Shown in pieces: positions 1 through 10,915 of a stretch of DNA of 64,000 bases (position 1 is the stretch's first letter; every line of letters begins with the position of its first letter). The notes beneath the pieces were generated by a model. That model was not told where the DNA came from. It worked only from the letters and a program-made list of their open reading frames with translations, and ran no database searches. Origin of the DNA: Metamycoplasma hyosynoviae. Lineage in GTDB: Bacteria > Bacillota_I > Bacilli_A > Mycoplasmatales > Metamycoplasmataceae. The position numbers and the translations under genes were made by a program. The stretch spans positions 1-64,000 of the forward strand of contig NZ_SOCH01000002.1 in assembly GCF_004365165.1 (NCBI RefSeq), read 5' to 3'.

Positions 1-2093
1 TTTTTTACTTCATTTTGTAATATTTGAATATCATTTTCATTATTAAAGTTTAACGTTTTTAATCCATTTATTTTTTCTTTAGATAGAGATGAAGATGAAT
101 TTTTATAAAATTCAATTGCAACCTTTTTATAATAATTAAATCCAAACTCATAATTTTTCATCAAAGCATTATTTGTATATAGTTTTGAATAATCAACATC
201 TTTTAAATTATTTAAGAAATTTTCTCTTAAATATTCATTCATCGCTTTTGCTGATTCATAATTATAATGTTGTAATGCATTAGAGGCAATGTTTTCATTG
301 TTGTCTTGATATATTTCTGTTCTAATATATTCGCCTGTGTTATCATCAAAAATATAATTCGATTTATCTTTAGAACTCAATGAATATTTATCATACAATT
401 TTTCTAATTTATCATAATTTTTTGAAGATTTTCTTAATAAATCTTCATCACTAAAAGGCATTGCAGATGAAGAGTTCATTGCATTTGTCGCAGCTAAATT
501 AATAGTACCAATAGCATTAATAACATTATCGCTATTAGTTAATTTACTAATGAAAAAATCATTGTTTATATCTAAATCTAATGAATAATCATCTAGATTA
601 TATGCTTCTACTAAATTTAATTTCTTTTCTTGATTATCTACATATAAATCACCTAATGCATCACTTAAATAAGAATCTATTTTACTAATTAGATTTTTAA
701 AGTATTTTTTAAATAATAAAACAAGCGTATTAGAAGCAACATCTTTAGCAAAATATGCTAATCCTGAAAAATATAAAACATTTAATTGATTGAAAAATGT
801 TCCTCTTTTACCATTTTTCATAAATTTAATAATTTCTTCAAATTTTTCTCATAAATTTGAATGTTTATTATCATTGATATGAAAAGCTTTTAAATGAGTT
901 TTTAATATTTCAGCTTCATCTATTAAAGGTAAAAAGTTAAAAATTGAAAAATTGTTGTGAAATTTATTTAATAATTCTTCTTTTTGGCCAGGATTTTCCT
1001 TTATTTTCTTTTCTAATAAATAATTATTAACCGTCATCATTAAATTTGAAACAAATTTATTAACTATTTCTTTATATATAGAATCTTTAGAAGATATAAC
1101 ATTTTCATTTCTTTTACGTTTTGATCATTTAGAAGGATTTTTAAAATCTCTAATTTCATCACTTGGAGATTTTAAAATATAATCACCATAAAAATTAGCC
1201 TCATCATTTTTATCTATGTCAACTAAATATTTCTTATCGCCTTTTGTTGATTTTACTTTAATAATTGATGAACCTTTTCAATCTTGTTTAGCAAAATGAT
1301 TATTAACAAATTCATCAACTTCATAAATATTGCCATTATGTTTTATATATCTTTTTGCATTATTGCTAATAAACTGTTTTAATAAATCTAAATTAAATTC
1401 ATTATTAGCACTTTGAAAATTAATATCAGAAACACTTCCATTAGGAGCAGTAAATCTCTTATAATCAGTGTCAGTTAAATTATATAATCGCTTAAATTCG
1501 TTTATTCTTTCGTTTTCTGTAGAATAGGTACTTTTAATTCGATTGTAATTTAATACTATTTCATTAATTATGGTTTCTTTATTTGCATAATACTTATTAT
1601 TAAACTTATAAATTTGTGCGCTATTAATGTATGAAAGTTTGGCATCTTTTTCATTATTATAAGCAACATTGTTTATCCCCAAATAAGCTCTTGTATTGTA
1701 ATCTAAATTATTTAAATCCATTTCATTTAGTTGATCTAATGTTAAAGGCAAATTTGAATCATTTTCATATAATATATTTTGCTTTAATAAATTTACATCA
1801 TGGCTTTTTATATTCTTATATAAAAATTTATTTAAATCTGCTTCAGAATTAAATTGTTTATTAATGTTATTAGCATAATAAATTGTTCTTTCATCATAGC
1901 TCATTGCTTGACTAATTTCATTTTTAACATGATTTTCAAATTCCGAAGAATTAGCAAAATATTTATCATTGTAATAAAAACCTTCAGATTTATTTCTTTT
2001 ACCTATTGCCGCTATTGTAATAATACTTGGAACAATTGTGATTGGCAATAATGTTCCAAATAAAATAGATGCAATTTTATGACTTTTTTTCAT
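1..2093 (-). CDS. large surface protein, N-terminal part (runs off the left edge)
   Basis: Open from ATG at 2093 past base 1, so at least 697 residues. The N-terminus has a short basic stretch and a hydrophobic segment (about residues 7-31) with no cysteine lipobox, suggesting a signal anchor or uncleaved signal with the rest outside the cell. The first 270 residues hold several degenerate modules in which a tyrosine-rich strand (for example IYKFNNKYYAN near residue 162 and FYYNDKYFAN near 39) is followed by a charged helix. The start is supported by a GGAGAG Shine-Dalgarno in the end of the upstream remnant gene, whose TAA overlaps this ATG. I do not recognise the family; large repeat-bearing surface proteins of mycoplasmas look like this, so an adhesin or surface role is inference only. 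Confidence 0.75.
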
Positions 2094-2596
2094 TATATCT
2101 CTCCTTTTATTGATCTAAATATTGTTAAAGGTATTGTTATATTAATAATTAATAAAAGTAAAAATGTATAGATTAAATTAAGACTTGGATCTAATTCCAA
2201 AATGGGTGTCAAAATATCTTTATTGAAGAAAAATTTATTATTAAAAAAATAAGAGAAGTTTTTAACATATTCAAACACATTTCATCATAAAGGAAATGAA
2301 AGATTTGCGTTAGAATACATACAACTTTCTCTTATTTTTACTAATTTAATATCTTCGTTTTTGATATATATATTGCCAGTATATTTTTTACCATTACTCG
2401 TAAGAATATTCATTAATGTAGATTTTCCAGCATTAGTATGTCTAAGAAAATAAAAAGATTTAGTAATTAATTTAAATAAAATATTTTCTAATAACATTTT
2501 ATTTTTAATTGGTTTTGAAACATTAATTATTTCAAGAATAATATCTTTTTTAATGTATTTATTAGAAAAAGTGTTTTCCATAATAAAATTATACAT
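2093..2596 (-). pseudogene. truncated ABC transporter ATP-binding protein remnant
   Basis: The 167-residue frame carries the front half of an ABC nucleotide-binding domain: an LLENILFKL-like strand, a Walker A (TNAGKSTLMNIL, about residues 55-66) and a region resembling the Q-loop surroundings (NLSFPLWWNVFEY, about 99-111). The signature, Walker B and H-loop are absent. Instead the frame runs into one strongly hydrophobic segment (LNLIYTFLLLLIINITIPL, about residues 142-160), as if the ATPase front had been joined to the tail of a permease. The P-loop lead also looks eroded (FYFLRHTNAGKS). It cannot hydrolyse ATP as an ordinary NBD. The reading frame is still open and its stop overlaps the start of the surface protein, so it may persist as a coupling leader. 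Confidence 0.6.
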
Positions 2597-2741
2597 TTTT
2601 ATTCTTTTGAATAAAATGATTAGATTAAATTAGGACAAAAATTTTGAACTCAAATTTTAACTTTTAATATAGTTTTCCACACATTGTGCTGCATTTTTTT
2701 ATTTGCTTTTTTATTTAGAAAAAAGCTAGTTTTAATAATTT

Positions 2742-4916
2742 TTATAAATACTTTTTAACAATTTTTCTGATGGTTAGAACATGAGAGAAAATTTTAACAA
2801 GTAGGAAAATAAAATTGTTCATCCCAACTCAGTTTCTAATGCTAAAAATATTTTTAGTTTTCTTTTTGAAAATGAAGTTGAAGATTGAAAAGTTCTTTAA
2901 TTTGTTTATTAGGTTTATAAGCAAGTTATTTAAATTTCTTGGATTAGCATTTAAAGTTGAAAGTATGATGTTCAGACTTTTTTTGATTTGGCGTTCGTCT
3001 TTGCCCTCTACATTTTTGATTTTGAAAAGTGATTGAATAGTTTCATAAATAAAATCAATAGTATGGTTTATTTTATCTTTTGAAGATATTTCCAAGAAGA
3101 TTTTATTAAGTACTAATAATAAATTATATTTATTATTAATTAATCATTGTTTCCAGAAAATGTCAAAATCTTGTAGATGTGAATATAAATTAGAACGGTT
3201 AATTAAACTCTTCAAAATAAATTCAGAAAATTCTTCAAATGTTTTAAGCTCTGATAAATACTTTGTAATTTTAGTATAGTTTTGATTAATCTTGAAATTG
3301 GTTAAAATTTCAAGTAAATTAGTGTTCAAGCAATCTTTTAAAAATGAAAGGACAATATCTTGAAGCACTTCTTCATTATCATTTAAAGTTCGAGAATTAA
3401 AGATTTGCTTGAAAATATCATATGAATATTTTTGGTTACTTACTAAAACTGATTGAATAACTTGTTTTAATAAATATAAATTAATTTTATGTCCTTCAAA
3501 TCAATACTCTTTTAATTTGTTTTGTATTACAAATAAAAGTTTTTCAAACTTTCCATTTTTTAAAAATAAGAGTAGTAAATCACGAGTATTTTTCTCTGAT
3601 GTTAAATAATTCAATATTTTGCTTATTGATTCATATTCATAATAGTTAGGGATTTTTTCTTTAATAAAAACAGTCAAAAAGTTTGAATAATCATAGTTGT
3701 AGTATCTTACATAATTATCAATGAATGATGATATTGAAAAATAAGGGTTTAATAAGCTGCTATATTTATTTTCAAGTTTATTACGGATTAATAGTTTTTG
3801 GTTTAAAGTGTTACCATAAATTTTTTCAAATAATTTAGTAGTTGAAATATTATGTTCAAATATTTGGTCATAAGAATAAATATCTGATTTTCAATATTCC
3901 ATATCATATTTATATTTATAATGCACGTTTGAATGTTCTGAACCTAATAAAAAGTTTTGCTTATTTAAAGAAAGTTTGCAATAAAGATCAAGTGCAATTT
4001 TTTTATACCCTTTTTCAGTTAGATAAAATGAAAAAAAGTTTTCTTCTAATAAATCTAAATTACTTGCAAAATAATGAAAATCATAAGTGTTAACAAAATT
4101 CAAATTAAGCTCATTAGCCACTTGCTTTTGCATATAATTAAATTTTCTGAAAATATAGTCAAATAAAGAAAGTTTATTGTCCTTATCAACATCTACAAAT
4201 ATTTCACTCATAACTTTTTCTAAATATAGAAAAGGTTTAACATAAGGAACTATAAAAATATGAGCATTGGTAATACTAGTTATTTTTTTCATCAAATGTT
4301 GAAATTTAGATTTCAGATTTGCAAGTTTTTGTTCAAATTCTTGCAAATTATCATCTAACAATTTTTGACGTTCTTCATCAGTGTGTTTTTTAATTGCATA
4401 AAGTTTAGTAATAGCAATATTTTCAAGAAGGTCGCTAAATCCAAGTGAAATGGTTAAAAGGTTTGCTTGTTTTACTTTTTGATAAATTACTTTAAAAATA
4501 TTGTCTTGCAAGTTTCAAGATTTGAAATAATTTGAAAAAAAGTTTTTGAATGGATTTTTTACACTTCAATCTTGCATTTGAATGAAGTCAATTATTCTTT
4601 GATTTTGATTTAATTTCTTTTTATCTTGTTCAATAATTGCAGTTCAAAATTCTATATTAGAAAGTGGCATTGCAAAATTATCAAAGTTTTCCAAAATACA
4701 ATTTTCAGATTCATTAATTAAATTAGCAAAAAATGAAGGATAACCTAGTCCTGAAATTGATTTATCAGCTTCTAGTTTTCCATTTGAATTAAAACCATAT
4801 TTTGAATTTTGCCCCGAAGCAAAAGTGTCACCTAATGCAACATAACTAACTTTACCTAATAATGTATTTTTACTTGGTTTTTTAGAAAAGAATTCATCTA
4901 ATTTTTCTATATTCAT
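2742..4916 (-). CDS. SGNH/GDSL-fold protein with lost catalytic residues
   Basis: A 724-residue paralogue of the SGNH proteins at 36257-43000 and 46223-48655. Block I reads YVALGDTFASG (residues 25-35), with Thr31 where the nucleophilic Ser should be. Block III reads LGFSDL where the paralogues have GAND. The block V position reads FFSFYLTEKGYKK, with no D-x-H-P. An EF-hand-like loop DVDKDNKLSLFD lies at 4158-4193, and the C-terminal two-thirds is helical. There is no signal peptide or lipobox, unlike the paralogues. ATG 4916 is chosen because AAGGG lies 7 nt upstream; a start at 4943 would overlap rbgA. It follows the rbgA stop by 10 bases, so it is probably the last gene of the rpsP operon. 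Enzymatic activity is unlikely; a binding or scaffold role is inference. Confidence 0.75.
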
Positions 4917-4926
4917 TTTTTTGCCC

Positions 4927-5751
4927 TTAATCATATGAGACATTATCTAAATTTTGTAAGTACCTTATTAAAACTTTGATACTTTTAGCTGTGTCAACCA
5001 TTCCGCCTTGTTTCAAAAAGTTATTAGCTTTACCATATTTTTCAATTTCTTCAAATATTGCATCACTTTCAATGGCTGGTTTTAAATTGATTTCTAAAAG
5101 TCTTTCAGGATATTTTGAAGAAATCAAGCGGTATAAATATTCTACTATTTGACTTTCATTTAAAACTTCAGTTTTAATAGTAGTAGTTGCAATGAATTTA
5201 GCAGCCATTTCTTCAGTTTCTATTTTAGGAATCAATATTCCAGGAGTATCTTGAAGCATATAGTTTTTGCAATTAATTCATTGTTTAGCTTTTGTAACTC
5301 CTGCCATATTACCAACTTTAGCTGATGATGATTTTGAAAGTACATTGATTAATGTGCTTTTGCCTACATTGGGAAGTCCTAAAACAATGCATTTTAAGGG
5401 AGGAGTTAATTTATTTTTCAGTTCATTTTTCTTTTTTGATTGTTCATAAAAGAAGTTAATTTCACTATTTACTTTTTTATATATTGAATGTGATTTTAGA
5501 TTGGTAAGTAAAACTTTACCTAATTTTTTATATTCGGCTAAAAAAGGTTGGAGCTTATTCAAATCACATTTATCTATTTTATTGAAGATAAATAAAATAG
5601 ATTTACCATTAATTATTTTATAAATATCAAGATTAAAACTTGATTTAGGAATGCGAGCATCTAAAACAATGATAAATAGATCAAAAAGCTTGTGAGTTTC
5701 ACGTAGTTCTCGCAAGGTTTTTGCCATATGTCCAGGAAATCAATTTATCAT
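4927..5751 (-). CDS. rbgA: ribosome biogenesis GTPase RbgA (YlqF)
   Basis: A 274-residue circularly permuted GTPase that acts in late assembly of the 50S subunit. The N-terminus MINWFPGHMAKTLREL is the family hallmark and fixes the start at 5751, with an in-frame stop directly upstream. Visible G motifs in permuted order: FNKID (G4), LTNLKSHS (G5 region), GLPNVGKSTLIN (G1) and DTPG (G3). A C-terminal helical domain follows. It sits 12 bases after trmL in the rpsP-trmD-rplS-trmL-rbgA cluster, which suits coupled expression with ribosome and tRNA maturation genes. The length is normal for the family. Confidence 0.95.
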
Positions 5752-5763
5752 TTATCGCACCAT

Positions 5764-6285
5764 TTATTTTTTAATAAAGTCTTTACCTTTAATTACTTCA
5801 AATTCAGAAAGCCCAGTAAATTTGTTTTGACGCATAATTTCATATAAAACAATAGAAACTGTGTTGGCTAGATTTAAACTACGGCATTCTGCAAACATAG
5901 GAATACGAAGGCAATTTGAAATTTTTTGTTGCATTATTTTTTTAGGAATGCCTGTGCTTTCAGTACCAAACATAATTCATAGTTCAGATTTTTCGATTAA
6001 TTCTGCGGCAAATTTTACATCAGTATATGTCTTTTGTCCATATCTTGTAATGTAATAAATATTTTTTGAACCATATTTACGAGCAAAAGCATCGTAGTTT
6101 TCATGAACTTCATGAGGTATTTCACTCAAAAAATGTCCTGCTGCTTTACGTTTTAATCAATGAGGATGCAAATCAAAACCAAGTGGTTTTATAATGTGAA
6201 GTTTTGCATTGCAAGCATAACAAGTACGGATGATATTAGCAGTATTAGGACTAATTTCGGGACTATATAAAATTATATTGATCAT
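5764..6285 (-). CDS. trmL: tRNA 2'-O-methyltransferase TrmL, SPOUT family
   Basis: A 173-residue SPOUT methyltransferase expected to methylate the 2'-O of the wobble nucleotide of leucine tRNAs using SAM. It starts MINIILYSPEISPNTANIIR, and the conserved asparagine-containing opening is typical. The C-terminal half has the knot motifs MFGTESTGIPKKI and RIPMFAECRSLNLANTVSIVLYE, which form the SAM-binding trefoil knot. The start at 6285 is the first ATG after the intergenic gap following rplS. It is co-oriented with rplS (49 bases upstream) and rbgA (12 bases downstream). Confidence 0.93.
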
Positions 6286-6333
6286 AACTAAATATAATTT
6301 TAGCCAAAAATTAAAATAATTGGAGCAATCCAA

Positions 6334-6765
6334 TTATTTTGCTGGTTTTGTAGCCTTTGCGGTTTTTTTTGCGACTTTTTCAGCAGCGGTTTTTTTTGCA
6401 GCAGGAGCTGGTTGATTTGCTTTGATTTCTTTTAATCTTGCTGATTTTCCAGTTAGATTTCTCATATAGAATAGTTTTGCTCTTCTAACTTTATTTTTTC
6501 TGGTAACTTCAATACTTGAAATCAAAGGCGAATTAATTTTGAAAATTCTTTCAACACCAATTCCATAAGAATCTTTTCTAACTTGAATTGATTTATTGAT
6601 ACCTTCACCATAAGCAGCAATAACAAGTCCTTCAAATACTTGGATTCTTTCTTTATTTCCTTCTTTAATTCTAACATGAACTCTAACGTTATATCCTTCC
6701 CTTACTTCTGGAAGGTCTTTTCTAATTTGTTCACTTTCAACACTTTCAATTAGTTTAGTTCTCAT
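6334..6765 (-). CDS. rplS: 50S ribosomal protein L19
   Basis: A 143-residue L19, at the 30S-50S interface. The core ([20 protein letters not shown], then [20 protein letters not shown] and [17 protein letters not shown]) matches the family. The C-terminal 25-30 residues are an Ala/Lys/Pro-rich extension ([17 protein letters not shown]) beyond the usual end of about 115 residues, as often seen in mycoplasma ribosomal proteins. The start lies inside the 3' end of trmD (11-base overlap) and is preceded by GAAAGGA, so translation is probably coupled. Confidence 0.97.
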   Translation of the reverse strand: MRTKLIESVESEQIRKDLPEVREGYNVRVHVRIKEGNKERIQVFEGLVIAAYGEGINKSIQVRKDSYGIGVERIFKINSPLISSIEVTRKNKVRRAKLFYMRNLTGKSARLKEIKANQPAPAAKKTAAEKVAKKTAKATKPAK

Positions 6766-7432
6766 TTTTTATCCTTTCAATAATATCTTTACGATTCTTT
6801 AATGTTTTTATATATGCCTGTTCTTTCCTTCATTTTTCAATTTCTTTATGATTTCCACTTAGAAGTACAGTTGGAACTTTAAGACCTTTGTAGTTTTCAG
6901 GACGAGTGTATTGAGGATAATCCAAAAGTCCTTGATTTTCAAAACTTTCGTTTTGATGACTATCTTTTTTAATTACACCAGGACACAGTCTTGCAACAGC
7001 TTCGCTTATTACCATTGCAGGAATCTCACCACCTGTTAATATATAATCTCCAATTGATATTTCTTCATCTACAAAATGTAGTACTCTTTCATCAAAACCT
7101 TCATAATGCCCACATACTAATGTAATTTCAGAATACTTCGCTAGTTCATGAGCCTTTTTTTGATTGAACATTTGTCCTTGGGGGCTAAGTAAAATCTTAT
7201 GTGAAGATTTTACAGTTTCAAGAGCTAGATCGATTGGTTCTACTTGTAAAAGCATTCCGCTTCCACCGCCATAAACCATATCATCTACTTTTTTGTGTTT
7301 TTCTTTTGAAAAATTTCTGAAATCAATAATGTTTATTTCTAAATGTCCTAATGCTATAGCTTTAGCTATGATACTTTGTGATTTAAAGGTTTCAAAATAT
7401 TCAGGAAACAAACTTAGGATATTAATTTTCAT
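6755..7432 (-). CDS. trmD: tRNA (guanine37-N1)-methyltransferase TrmD
   Basis: A 225-residue SPOUT enzyme that makes m1G37 in tRNAs with G36G37 and prevents +1 frameshifting. Characteristic segments: [14 protein letters not shown] at the start, [30 protein letters not shown] and the SAM knot [21 protein letters not shown]-coded Trp near 6830 interrupts the standard-code frame; read as Trp, the protein continues to a normal length. It is 2 bases downstream of rpsP and overlaps rplS, the conserved rpsP-trmD-rplS order of Firmicutes and Mollicutes. Confidence 0.96.
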
Positions 7433-7434
7433 AC

Positions 7435-7701
7435 TTATTTTTTAGCAGTTGTTTTAAGTGAATAATTTTTATAAAAATCATTTTGTTTCAATAAGTTACG
7501 TACTGTTTCAGTAGGTTTAGCACCTTGTGATAAATGTTTTTCTACAAGTTCATAGTTCAAGTGAAGTTTTTTTGAGTTAGGGTCATAATATCCTAATTCT
7601 TCAATGAACTTACCATCTCTAGGTGCTCTGGCATCTGCTGCAACTATTTTATAGGTTGCATAGAATTTTTTTCCAGTTCTTTTTAATCTTAATTTAACCA
7701 T
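7435..7701 (-). CDS. rpsP: 30S ribosomal protein S16
   Basis: An 88-residue S16, beginning [20 protein letters not shown] with the conserved [19 protein letters not shown] segment and the [18 protein letters not shown] helix. It is the first gene of the rpsP-trmD-rplS-trmL-rbgA-SGNH run. The 135-base gap upstream to the divergent cdd gene must contain its promoter, and a Shine-Dalgarno-like AAGAGGT precedes the ATG. Confidence 0.97.
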   Translation of the reverse strand: MVKLRLKRTGKKFYATYKIVAADARAPRDGKFIEELGYYDPNSKKLHLNYELVEKHLSQGAKPTETVRNLLKQNDFYKNYSLKTTAKK

Positions 7702-7836
7702 ATTTACCTCTTATAAATTAAACTTGATAAAGTATATCATAATATATCTTGTTAAGTAAAAATACTTTACAAAAAAATATTTGTATTATTGATGTTTTAA
7801 AATAAGATAAATTGAAAAAATGGTAAAATTATCATT

Positions 7837-8238
7837 ATGACTGTATACGAAAAATTAAAAGAAAAACTTGAATTAGCACATTGCCCTTTTTCAGGGGTTA
7901 AGGTTGCATGCTGTGCAATTACTAGCGATAATAAAGCATTTTATGGAGTAAATGTCGAAAATCCAGCACTACCTAGCGGCTTATGTGCTGAAAGATCATG
8001 CTTATTTGGATCTGTTGCTTATGGTGCACAAGTAGGATCATTTAAAGAAGTTCACGTATTAAGTAATTCAAAGAAAATTTTATATTGCTGCAGTGCATGT
8101 TTACAAGTTATAACTCAATTTATCCAACCTGATGGAAAAGTATATTTCTATAATGTAGATGGCACTATGAGAGAAACAAGAAGTATCAATGAACTTGTTC
8201 CTTATCAAGTAAAAATGGAAGACGTCAAATTTCAATAA
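7837..8238 (+). CDS. cdd: cytidine deaminase
   Basis: A 133-residue small zinc cytidine deaminase converting cytidine or deoxycytidine to (deoxy)uridine in pyrimidine salvage. Visible: YGVNVENPALPSGLCAERSCLF, which contains the substrate-binding NxEN and the CAE zinc/catalytic motif of the tetrameric, three-cysteine class, and CCSACLQV for the other two zinc cysteines (usually written PCxxC; here the proline is replaced by Cys). No convincing Shine-Dalgarno precedes the ATG, so the message may be leaderless or weakly initiated. It is a single gene with its own terminator, divergent from rpsP. Confidence 0.9.
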   Translation: MTVYEKLKEKLELAHCPFSGVKVACCAITSDNKAFYGVNVENPALPSGLCAERSCLFGSVAYGAQVGSFKEVHVLSNSKKILYCCSACLQVITQFIQPDGKVYFYNVDGTMRETRSINELVPYQVKMEDVKFQ

Positions 8239-8245
8239 AAACATA

Positions 8246-8280
8246 AAAACTCAGAAATAAAATCTAATCTTCTGAGTTTT
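8246..8280 (+). terminator. rho-independent terminator after cdd
   Basis: Inverted repeat AAAACTCAGAA (8246-8256) and TTCTGAGTTTT (8270-8280) with a 13-base loop, placed 8 bases after the cdd stop and running into T-rich sequence. Confidence 0.85.
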
Positions 8281-8326
8281 TATTTGCTAATTTTACTAAC
8301 TTTTATGCATTTAACTTGCTTAATAA

Positions 8327-8332
8327 TATAAT
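8327..8332 (+). promoter_or_regulatory. probable -10 box of the 8363 lipoprotein gene
   Basis: TATAAT lies 30 bases before the ATG. Between it and the start is AAAGAAGGGG, a strong Shine-Dalgarno. The -35 is not obvious, as usual in mycoplasmas. Confidence 0.5.
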
Positions 8333-8362
8333 AAACTAATATAGAAGTTTAAAGAAGGGGAT

Positions 8363-9187
8363 ATGAAAAAGCAAAATTTATTACTATTTTCATTAGTTCC
8401 AGTAGTGGTTAGCCCTATTGCAGTAATGTCATGCTCTAAAGAAATTACAGCTGTAATTACGAAACTTGAAAAAAAGGATATTGATTTTTTTACTCTAAAA
8501 ATTAAGAATAATTTTTTGAATTTGATTGATAAATCAAATAACGAAACTTGACTAAACGAAAATATTTTAAAGTTTTCAAAACCACTTTTTAGTGATGCTT
8601 CTATTGATGAAATACCTACAAATTTGAATATAAGTGATGAGCAATATACTAATTTAAAAATTAACTTTTTAAATTTCTTTTATCCATTTGAATCTCAAAC
8701 TATAAGTGAGAAAAAATCAGCTAATGAATTTATTAAATCAAAAGGTATTGCTAATATTGCTAGAAAAAGTAGTTTAATAGCAATTAATAGCTTGGAAGAA
8801 TATAATACGCTAACTAAACCTTTTTGAGATAGTCACGCTTTATTTGATGCAATAAAAAAAGAATTTGATGCAACTTATAATAAAGAATATTTTGCTAAAA
8901 AATCTTTAATTTTACTTTCAAGTATTCCTGATCTAACTATGGATTTTGGAACTGAACAAACCGAAACTATTTCTTTTAAAATTAAAAATATTGAAAAAGA
9001 ATCTAAGAACAAAGTTAAATTAAATATTAATGTTTATCATTATTTAAAAAATAAAAATTTAGGTCTTTCTACAATTCCAAAATCTGAAAGCAATAACTAC
9101 ATTATTGAAATAAATAAATCAGATATTTCAAATATTACAATGGTTGAAGTTAATGCAACTATTAACGAACTTAACTTCATAGAATAA
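8363..9187 (+). CDS. lipoprotein of unknown function
   Basis: A 274-residue protein with a classical mycoplasma lipoprotein signal: MKKQ, a hydrophobic stretch, then lipobox AVMSC with Cys24 as the lipidated residue. It is therefore expected on the outer face of the membrane. The mature part is Lys/Asn/Ser-rich with mixed helix and strand. The C-terminal third (FKIKNIEKESKNKVKLNINV, then a tail of alternating hydrophobic residues) looks like a beta-rich module. Two tryptophans are UGA-coded. I do not recognise a named family. It is preceded by a good promoter and SD, so it is probably well expressed. Confidence 0.8.
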
Positions 9188-9334
9188 TATAATTAGTAAA
9201 AATTTACAATTTATGGCTATTTTTAGTCTATAAATTGCACAGATCTTAATGAAAAAAGAAATTTTCTTTTTTTTATTACATTGATATATAATTTTTTTAA
9301 TTTTATTAATACTCATTAATATAAGGAAATAAAA

Positions 9335-10285
9335 ATGGTTAAATTACTTCAATTTTTAGATAGAGATTTTGCTTCTGGCGAACCACCAAAGGCTTTTAAA
9401 ACTTTCCATTTAATATTTTTATTTTCATTTTTAGTTTTTGCCATTGTACTTTCTATTATTTTATATAAGAGTAGATCAGAAAAAGTAACACGTTTAGTTG
9501 TTGGTCTTTCTTGAATGGTATTAGTAGTAGTTGAAATCTTCAAACAAATCTATGCTACTGGACACATTGATAAAAATGGTAAGGTTTACTGAACTTATGA
9601 AGGGGCGGCGTATGCTATACCACTGGTTCTATGTTCTATGCCACTTTATTTCATACCAATGTATTTAATAAGTTGAAACAAAAAAGTTAGAAAGGTGTTG
9701 CTTGACTTTATTTGTGTATATAACTTATATGGCGGAGCATTTGTTATGATGATATATCCAGGAGACGTATTTACCAAAAACATCTTCATATCATTTCATA
9801 CAATGATATTCCATGGAACAATGTTATTTATTGGTATCTTCTTATTGTGAACACAAAGAGTTAAGATGAGTTTTAGAACAATACTAAACACGTTCATTAT
9901 TCTTTGTATGCTATGAATTGTTGCTATTGTGGGAAATGAATTCTTCTATCAATTACATAAGGCTAAAAAAATAAATGTTCTAGTAGATATTCTAAACATT
10001 AGTCATAGAAGACCTAATCCATTTGCAGCAACCATTGCTCAAATTGTACCCGGTGTAAAAGATTGAATGGTAACAGCATTCTACCCACTATTCACTTTAA
10101 TGGTTTGTTATACAATATTCACTGTATTCTGAGCTGCTTGATTATTAATTCCAAATATGATTGAAAAAGCTTGAAAAAAGGATAGAAAAATTGCTTTACA
10201 ACTTGCAAGCAAAAAAAGACGTGAAAAACTTATTGCCGAAACCTTTTATGCTACACCTGCTGAACTATTAAATACTAATCAATAA
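9335..10285 (+). CDS. YwaF-family (TIGR02206-type) integral membrane protein
   Basis: A 316-residue protein with about seven to eight hydrophobic segments (for example HLIFLFSFLVFAIVLSIILY, TILNTFIILCMLWIVAIVGN and AFYPLFTLMVCYTIFTVFW). The order and the sequence AIPLVLCSMPLYFIPMYL, followed by FHTMIFHGTMLFIG, resemble the YwaF/TIGR02206 group of conserved membrane proteins of unknown function. The C-terminus is a basic cytoplasmic tail (KKRREKLIAETFYATPAELL). The start at 9335 has AAGGA 8 bases upstream. Trp residues are almost all UGA. It shares no obvious operon with the lipoprotein upstream (147-base gap). Confidence 0.7.
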
Positions 10286-10305
10286 AATGGCTTAAAGTCC
10301 ATTTT
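10286..10305 (+). terminator. weak terminator-like hairpin after the YwaF-family gene
   Basis: AAATGG and CCATTT flank an 8-base loop and lead into a T-run just after the stop codon. The stem is short, so termination is probable but weak. Confidence 0.45.
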
Positions 10306-10346
10306 TTATTTCCTTTTTTGTTCATATTCTTATTACATAACAATAA

Positions 10347-10811
10347 CTATTTATTATTACGTTCTAGTTCAAGTAGTTTATCTTTTATAGAAACTCCTGC
10401 TGCATATCCCACTAATTTGCCATTTATCCCTATAACCCTATGACAAGGAACAATAAGTCCAATGGGATTTTTATTATTAGCACTACCTACTGCTCTATAT
10501 GCTTTAGGGTTACCTATTGCTTCTGCAATTTGTTTATATGTTCTAGTTTCGCCATAAGGAATTTTACAAAGTTCTGCTCACACTAGTTCTTGAAACTTTG
10601 TGCCATGTGATTCATAAGGAAAATCTAAAATTTTTCTACTACCTTTTAAATATTCTAAAACTTGGAAATAGACTAAATCAGTGAGTGAGTTAGGTATATT
10701 TTTAACATCAATGCTTTTTTGAATGATTGAGAGTTCTGTGATTTTTCCAGCTTCGTTGTAACATAACTTCAAATAGCCTAATGGAAATTTATAAATTGCA
10801 GTTTTAATCAT
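10347..10811 (-). CDS. ogt: methylated-DNA--protein-cysteine methyltransferase
   Basis: A 154-residue O6-alkylguanine repair protein that transfers the alkyl group to its own cysteine. The C-terminal domain shows PYGETRTYKQIAEAIGNPKAYRAVG (helix-turn-helix and arginine finger, split here by position) and the active-site IVPCHRVIG. The N-terminal domain is short but present. One Trp is UGA-coded (10578-10580), and the protein is only complete under code 4. Its -10 box TATAAT (10818-10823) abuts the hairpin that ends the fusA operon, so it is probably transcribed separately. Confidence 0.92.
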
Positions 10812-10825
10812 AATTAAATTATACT

Positions 10826-10865
10826 AAAACACCACAGAGCTTGCACTAGCTTGGTGTGGTGTTTT
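10826..10865 (-). terminator. terminator between fusA and ogt
   Basis: Inverted repeat AAAACACCACA (10826-10836) and TGTGGTGTTTT (10855-10865) with AGCT/AGCT pairing in the loop. It lies 50 bases after the fusA stop and immediately upstream of the ogt promoter, insulating the two units. Confidence 0.85.
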
Positions 10866-10915
10866 TGATATTATTGTTTTAAAATAAAAGTTAATTTTTA
10901 ATAGTTATTTTGTTA

